Origin: Candidatus Stahliibacteriota bacterium
Lineage (GTDB): Bacteria > Hydrothermota > UBA3072
Direction of reading: 5' to 3'
NCBI GenBank assembly: GCA_004377355.1
Contig: SOIB01000198.1
Span: 1 to 32,301, forward strand
DNA: 32,301 nucleotides
Below are positions 27,925 to 32,301 of this stretch, piece by piece. Position 1 is the stretch's first letter. Every line of letters begins with the position of its first letter. The translations under genes and the position numbers were made by a program. The notes below the pieces were generated by a model. It was not told the origin of the DNA. It saw only the letters and a list, made by a program, of their open reading frames with translations, and did not search any database.

Positions 27925-29172
27925 GTGGTACATATAAGACCTTTTAAAGCTCTTAGACCTAAGGAGGAGGAGGCTAAAGAAATTGTATCTCCCCCCTATG
28001 ATGTTTTAAATAGAGAGGAAGCAAAAGAACTTATAAAAGACAATCCTATTAGCTTCCTCCATGTAGTAAAGGCAGAAGCAGATTTACCGGATGAAGTGGG
28101 TATTTATGATGATAGGGTTTACGAAAAGGGTAGGGAATGTCTAAAGAGTTTTATCAATGGTGGACATCTTATCCAGGAGAAAACCAATTCTTTTTATTTG
28201 TATACACAGGAAACAGAAGGCCATATTCAGAATGGTTTGGTATGTGTAGCTTCTATTGATGAATATGATAATGGTATTATAAAAAAACATGAATCAACTA
28301 GAAGACTGAAAGAAGAGGACAGAAAAAAACATATAAATTACTTAAATGCACAGACTGGTCCAGTATTTCTCGCATTTCGCGATGATGACAAAACGCATGA
28401 GATACATAAAGTTTACAAAAAGATAATGGAAAAGGAAACGCTCTACCAGTTTAAAAGTGACGATAGAGTTAAGCATTCTGTATGGAGGATCGATGATTTA
28501 AAGGAAATAGAAAGGATTCAAAAAATTATGGAACGTGCGGAATGTCTTTATATCGCTGACGGACATCATCGTTCTAAAGCTGCAAGTCTTGTTAGAAATT
28601 TCCGAAAAAATGAGAATCCCAAACATAAAGGCCTGGAGGACTACAATTATTTCCTTTCTGTGATTTTCCCCCACAGCGAATTGAAGATACTTTCGTATAA
28701 TCGGGTTATAAAAGATCTAAATGATTTGAGTAAGGAAGAATTTCTTAATAAAGTGAAAGAGATATTTTCTATTATGAGGGTAGAAGAGCGATATGAACCT
28801 GAAGCAAAACACCATCTTGGAATGTACTTGGGTGGGGAATGGTTCCATTTAGAAACAAAGGAAGATAGTTACCCAAAGGATGATGCTGTAAGAAGTCTTG
28901 ATGCTTCCATCTTGCAGGAAAATCTCCTTTATCCTGTGCTATCAATTAAAGATCCAAAACAATCAGAGAGAATAGACTTTGTTGGTGGAATAAAAGGCTT
29001 AAAAGCGCTTGAGCACCTGGTAGATTCAGGCAGATTTATGCTTGCATTTGCTTTATATCCAACATCTATGGAGGAATTAATGGTAGTAGCTGATGAGGGA
29101 TTAAATATGCCTCCTAAATCTACATGGTTTGAGCCAAAGTTGAAATCAGGGTTATTTGTTCACCTGATATAA
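27925..29172 (+). CDS. DUF1015 family protein
   Basis: IRPFKALRPKEEEAKEIVSPPYDVLNREEAKELIKDNPISFLHV, YIADGHHRSKAA, IDFVGGIKG; GTG start. Confidence 0.9.
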   Translation: MVHIRPFKALRPKEEEAKEIVSPPYDVLNREEAKELIKDNPISFLHVVKAEADLPDEVGIYDDRVYEKGRECLKSFINGGHLIQEKTNSFYLYTQETEGHIQNGLVCVASIDEYDNGIIKKHESTRRLKEEDRKKHINYLNAQTGPVFLAFRDDDKTHEIHKVYKKIMEKETLYQFKSDDRVKHSVWRIDDLKEIERIQKIMERAECLYIADGHHRSKAASLVRNFRKNENPKHKGLEDYNYFLSVIFPHSELKILSYNRVIKDLNDLSKEEFLNKVKEIFSIMRVEERYEPEAKHHLGMYLGGEWFHLETKEDSYPKDDAVRSLDASILQENLLYPVLSIKDPKQSERIDFVGGIKGLKALEHLVDSGRFMLAFALYPTSMEELMVVADEGLNMPPKSTWFEPKLKSGLFVHLI

Positions 29173-29179
29173 AGTTTAT

Positions 29180-29257
29180 GAGTAGATGAGTGGATGAGTA
29201 TAAGAGTAAATAATTTAATTAAAACTGATATACACATATACCCATTTACTCATATAC
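29180..29257. repeat. Degenerate 8-bp repeats in inverted arrangement
   Basis: Plus strand 29180-29211: GAGTAGAT GAGTGGAT GAGTATAA GAGTAAAT. Minus strand around 29231-29251 reads GAGTAAAT GGGTATAT GTGTATA. Arms GTATAAGAGTAAA (29198-29210) and TTTACTCATATAC (29245-29257) are complementary with one mismatch. Confidence 0.6.
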
Positions 29258-29303
29258 ATGATTACTTCCGTCTTCTGTCTTATAACCTTAAACATTATAC
29301 CTG

Positions 29304-30305
29304 ATGCTTCTACTTCTATTCAGTTTCTCTCCCTCTGATATCTCCCCTTGGAGTAGTGAGCCCCCAATAATTAAAGGTGTTTATCTTTCACCAGGAGTTA
29401 TCTATTCAAGTTATGGACTTGAAAAGATTTATCATTTAATGGACCTTGGTCTACTCAACACAGCTGTGCTTGATATAAAGGATGAAAAGGGTAGAGTAAT
29501 GTTTTCACTCTATAAAGATTTTATCAGAGAAGCAAAAGAAAGGGGAATTTATCTTATTGCAAGACAGAGTGTTTTTAAAGACAGGGATTTTGCGTTTAAG
29601 GAAAGAGGTAAATATTCGTTAAAGGATACACAAGGAAATATATGGTTTGAGGAAAAATCTGGATATTGGGTGGATCCTTCAATGAAAGAAGTTAGAGATT
29701 ATAATGTTCAAATTCTTAAGAAAGCTTTCAAGGCAGGTTTCAATGAAGTCCAATTTGATTATATTCGTTATCCATCAGGTAATAAGCCTTATTTGAATAA
29801 TTCAAATAAACTTGTTAAACTCCTTCAATTCCTGGATACAGCGATTACTCAAGTACAACCTGGAAAAAAAATTTCTCTAACTGTATATGGGTATGCTGTC
29901 TGGGGGGAGGTTTTGGTTAAGGAAGGACAGAATCTTGAAAAGATGGCGAAGAGGGTAGATGCTGTATACCCGATGTTGTATCCTTCTCATTTCCATAATG
30001 AGTTTATGCGTGATTTGACAAAAGAATTCAGGACATATTCTATTATTTATGAATCAATCAGGAAAGCAAGGGAAAGACTATATAATATGGAGATACGAAT
30101 AACTCCGTACATACAGGCTTTCGACTGGAAGCAGTCCAGGCTTGGAAAAGAATATATAATTAATCAATTACGAGCAGTCCATGCAGCAGGAGGAGATGGT
30201 TTTATCCTGTGGGAGGCGGGAGGAAAGTATGATAGAGCTTTCCATGAATTGATAGATTTAGACATAGAATTATCAGGAAAGCGACTCCGTCTATTTCCCC
30301 TGTAA
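29304..30305 (+). CDS. DUF4015-type putative glycoside hydrolase (TIM-barrel-like)
   Basis: KGVYLSPGVIYS, NTAVLDIKDEKGRVMF, YWVDPSMKEVRDYNVQILKKAFKAGFNEVQFDYIRYPSG, DGFILWEAGGKYD. Confidence 0.82.
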   Translation: MLLLLFSFSPSDISPWSSEPPIIKGVYLSPGVIYSSYGLEKIYHLMDLGLLNTAVLDIKDEKGRVMFSLYKDFIREAKERGIYLIARQSVFKDRDFAFKERGKYSLKDTQGNIWFEEKSGYWVDPSMKEVRDYNVQILKKAFKAGFNEVQFDYIRYPSGNKPYLNNSNKLVKLLQFLDTAITQVQPGKKISLTVYGYAVWGEVLVKEGQNLEKMAKRVDAVYPMLYPSHFHNEFMRDLTKEFRTYSIIYESIRKARERLYNMEIRITPYIQAFDWKQSRLGKEYIINQLRAVHAAGGDGFILWEAGGKYDRAFHELIDLDIELSGKRLRLFPL

Positions 30306-30405
30306 AGATTGTAGAGTTTTACATTATTAAAGTATTGATGGTAACTTATCAAATGAAATTAGGAAACTTATTATTTCATACGATACTCAACCACAAAGGT
30401 TTTAA

Positions 30406-31170
30406 ATGAAAGTCGAAGACATTAAAAAAATCATAGGTGATAAGCACCTTTCAAAATCACGTGGTCAGATACTGCTTTTAGATGAAAATATAGCAAAAAG
30501 GATTGCCTATTTAATTGATAACGTTAAGGATAATAGGATTCTTGAGATTGGTCCAGGTCTTGGGATAATTACAGGATATCTATTGGACATGGGATATAAA
30601 GTTGCAGCCGTAGAAATAGATAAAGATTTTTGTAAGATTTTACGTAATAGAGGGATAGATGTAGTTAATGAAGACTTTCTTAAATTAACCATCGATTCTT
30701 CCATGCCAAACTTTGTCCTTGGCGCACTTCCCTTTTCGGTCTCTTTAAGAATTCTTCTAAAGCTAAAAGATTATAGAAATCATTTCTACCAGTGGATTGT
30801 GATTATTCAGAAAGAAGTAGCAGAGAGATTGACATCTAAACCGAATAGAAAATCTTATTCTTCGTTATCTATACTATTTCAAATACTTTACGAAATGAAT
30901 ATTGCATTTGATATTTCTCCTAATTCATTCTTTCCTAAACCAGAGGTTACATCCACTGTTATAAAAGCTCATCTTAATAAAAATCCTGTAATTGAAGTTA
31001 CAAAGAAATTCGAACGTTTCCTGCAGGATATTTTCCGTTTTAGAAGAAAAATGTTGAAAAACAATCTTTTCGATTACAATATAAAAGATATTAGTATTTC
31101 CTTAGATCGACGAGCTGAATCATTAAGTATTGATGAAGTAGTACAAATTTATAAGGAAGTAACAATGTGA
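30406..31170 (+). CDS. RsmA/KsgA-family rRNA adenine dimethyltransferase-like protein with variant motif IV
   Basis: ILEIGPGLGIITGYLL (SAM motif I), AAVEIDKDF, NEDFLKL, FFPKPEVTSTVIKAHL, RFRRKMLKNNL; the GNLPY motif is replaced by GALPF. Confidence 0.8.
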   Translation: MKVEDIKKIIGDKHLSKSRGQILLLDENIAKRIAYLIDNVKDNRILEIGPGLGIITGYLLDMGYKVAAVEIDKDFCKILRNRGIDVVNEDFLKLTIDSSMPNFVLGALPFSVSLRILLKLKDYRNHFYQWIVIIQKEVAERLTSKPNRKSYSSLSILFQILYEMNIAFDISPNSFFPKPEVTSTVIKAHLNKNPVIEVTKKFERFLQDIFRFRRKMLKNNLFDYNIKDISISLDRRAESLSIDEVVQIYKEVTM

Positions 31171-31613
31171 AAGGCATATATGCTTTAATCCTTTTACTCA
31201 CACCCGAGAGATATATTGTAGTGGGCAAGCTTGGTAAATTGTTATTTAGAGCAGGATATTATGTATATGTAGGATCAGCTTTTTCGGGAATTGAAAGATT
31301 AAATAGACATGTTATTAACTTTAGAAGAGGAAATGTTGACAAACCTCATTGGCATATCGATTACATTGCTCCTTATTCAAAACTAATGGAATATATTTTT
31401 ATTCCATGTCCTTCCAGAAATAAAGAAGGAGAATTGGCTAACGTAATTGCAAAGTATTTAAGTTATACTCCTGGGTTTGGTTCTTCAGATACGAATGCTC
31501 CTTCTCATCTATTCTTTTCAATAAGTCTTAAAGAAATCAAAGAAAATCTAGAAAAATCATTCAACATGTTGGATTTAAATCCAATACAGGTAAAGGATTT
31601 TAAAGATAAATGA
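31167..31613 (+). CDS. DUF123 / GIY-YIG-like family protein
   Basis: GIYALILLL...YYVYVGSAFSGIERLNRHVINFRRGNVDKPHWHIDYI...GFGSSDTNAPSHLFF. Confidence 0.85.
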   Translation: MKGIYALILLLTPERYIVVGKLGKLLFRAGYYVYVGSAFSGIERLNRHVINFRRGNVDKPHWHIDYIAPYSKLMEYIFIPCPSRNKEGELANVIAKYLSYTPGFGSSDTNAPSHLFFSISLKEIKENLEKSFNMLDLNPIQVKDFKDK

Positions 31614-32158
31614 TTGATATATTTAAATTATCTGAATCAAAAAATATAATTGTAATATTATTGATACATTTATTATTGCTATCTTTGACAGGTTGTAAGA
31701 AACAGAAGCCATTAATTGTAGATTTCCCAATAAATTCATTGAATAGGGTTATGTCAAAGTATAATCTTAAAATGGATAATGAGATATCCTACGATGGATT
31801 GGGTTCTATTAGAGTGGAGTCGGAGGATACAACCACTGCCTATCTCTTTGTTTTACGTGATATTCCAGTTAAGAGAGCAAAAATTGTTTGGGAAGCTTAC
31901 TGTAAGTCGAAGGATTTAAAGGGCGAAGCTTTCCTGGAGATGGGTGTTCAGATTCGGAGAAATCATGGTAAGGATATTGAGACTTTTCTAAATCGATCAG
32001 AAGATGATATAAGTGGAACAACCGATTGGAAGAAAATCGAGGTTGAGTTTATGGTATTGGATAATAAAGTTAATGTTGTTCAGTTAAATCTAATTATCGA
32101 AGGAGTTGGAACAATCTGGGTTGACCAGGTCAGATTTACAGCCACACCAATAAAGTAA
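31610..32158 (+). CDS. Hypothetical lipoprotein with a beta-sandwich/carbohydrate-binding-like region
   Basis: Hydrophobic segment ending in lipobox LTGC; C-terminal IEGVGTIWVDQVRF resembles CBM-like jelly-roll ends. Confidence 0.6.
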   Translation: MIDIFKLSESKNIIVILLIHLLLLSLTGCKKQKPLIVDFPINSLNRVMSKYNLKMDNEISYDGLGSIRVESEDTTTAYLFVLRDIPVKRAKIVWEAYCKSKDLKGEAFLEMGVQIRRNHGKDIETFLNRSEDDISGTTDWKKIEVEFMVLDNKVNVVQLNLIIEGVGTIWVDQVRFTATPIK

Positions 32159-32301
32159 TAGTGAGGAAAGGATTATAAGAGAAGATTAAAGAAGAGTAGG
32201 GCATTAAGGAGTAAGGGTTAAGTTTTAATCATTAGTCTATAGAGTTTGTGCCAAAATTACATTTCTCATAGTTGTGTATAAAGAAGGCTGTATCCCTCAA
32301 A

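Noticed and set aside
32210-32301. Minus-strand TTGGCAC near the window end as a sigma54 -24 element
   Set aside because: No GC dinucleotide at the required GG-N10-GC spacing; no sigma54 promoter convincingly found in the window.
1-32301. CRISPR arrays, tRNA/rRNA genes, transposases, integrases, toxin-antitoxin or defence systems
   Set aside because: No regularly spaced repeats, no recognisable RNA genes and no such protein motifs seen by eye; a tRNAscan/Infernal run would be needed to exclude small RNAs.

Overview
AT-rich bacterial chromosomal window with dense gene order and no CRISPR array, tRNA/rRNA, IS element or prophage that I can recognise. Left half (about 56-11150, minus strand): a tight housekeeping operon of HAD hydrolase, lepB, secA, purA, a small probable outer-membrane protein, dnaE, a CorC/HlyC-type CBS protein and a DUF502 membrane protein. 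Next come a large multi-SLBB polysaccharide-export-like protein (minus) and an MBL-fold hydrolase (minus). The hydrolase is divergent from a plus-strand type IV pilus operon: two tandem PilB-like ATPases, PilT, PilC, a PilS-like kinase, a PilR-like sigma54 activator, then two overlapping GWxTD-domain-like genes. The right part holds a DUF1858 protein, a DUF4870-like membrane protein, a probably frame-disrupted small gene, a zinc-ribbon protein containing a G9 homopolymer, DUF1015, a DUF4015/GH-like protein, an RsmA/KsgA-like protein with an altered catalytic motif, a DUF123 GIY-YIG-like protein and a lipoprotein. Items most worth follow-up: GWxTD genes in the position pilA occupies in the Myxococcus-type pil order; RsmA-like NLPY changed to ALPF; HisKA motif HExxN changed to HGxxN; promoters abutting start codons (possible leaderless mRNAs); a G9 tract with truncating alternative frames; and the DUF4870 / KIPGY / YPVYF / zinc-ribbon mini-cluster. 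Family names come from motif recognition only; no database search was run. Taxon is not determined; gene content (GWxTD proteins, PPXD-expanded SecA) is loosely suggestive of an FCB-related or candidate-phylum bacterium.
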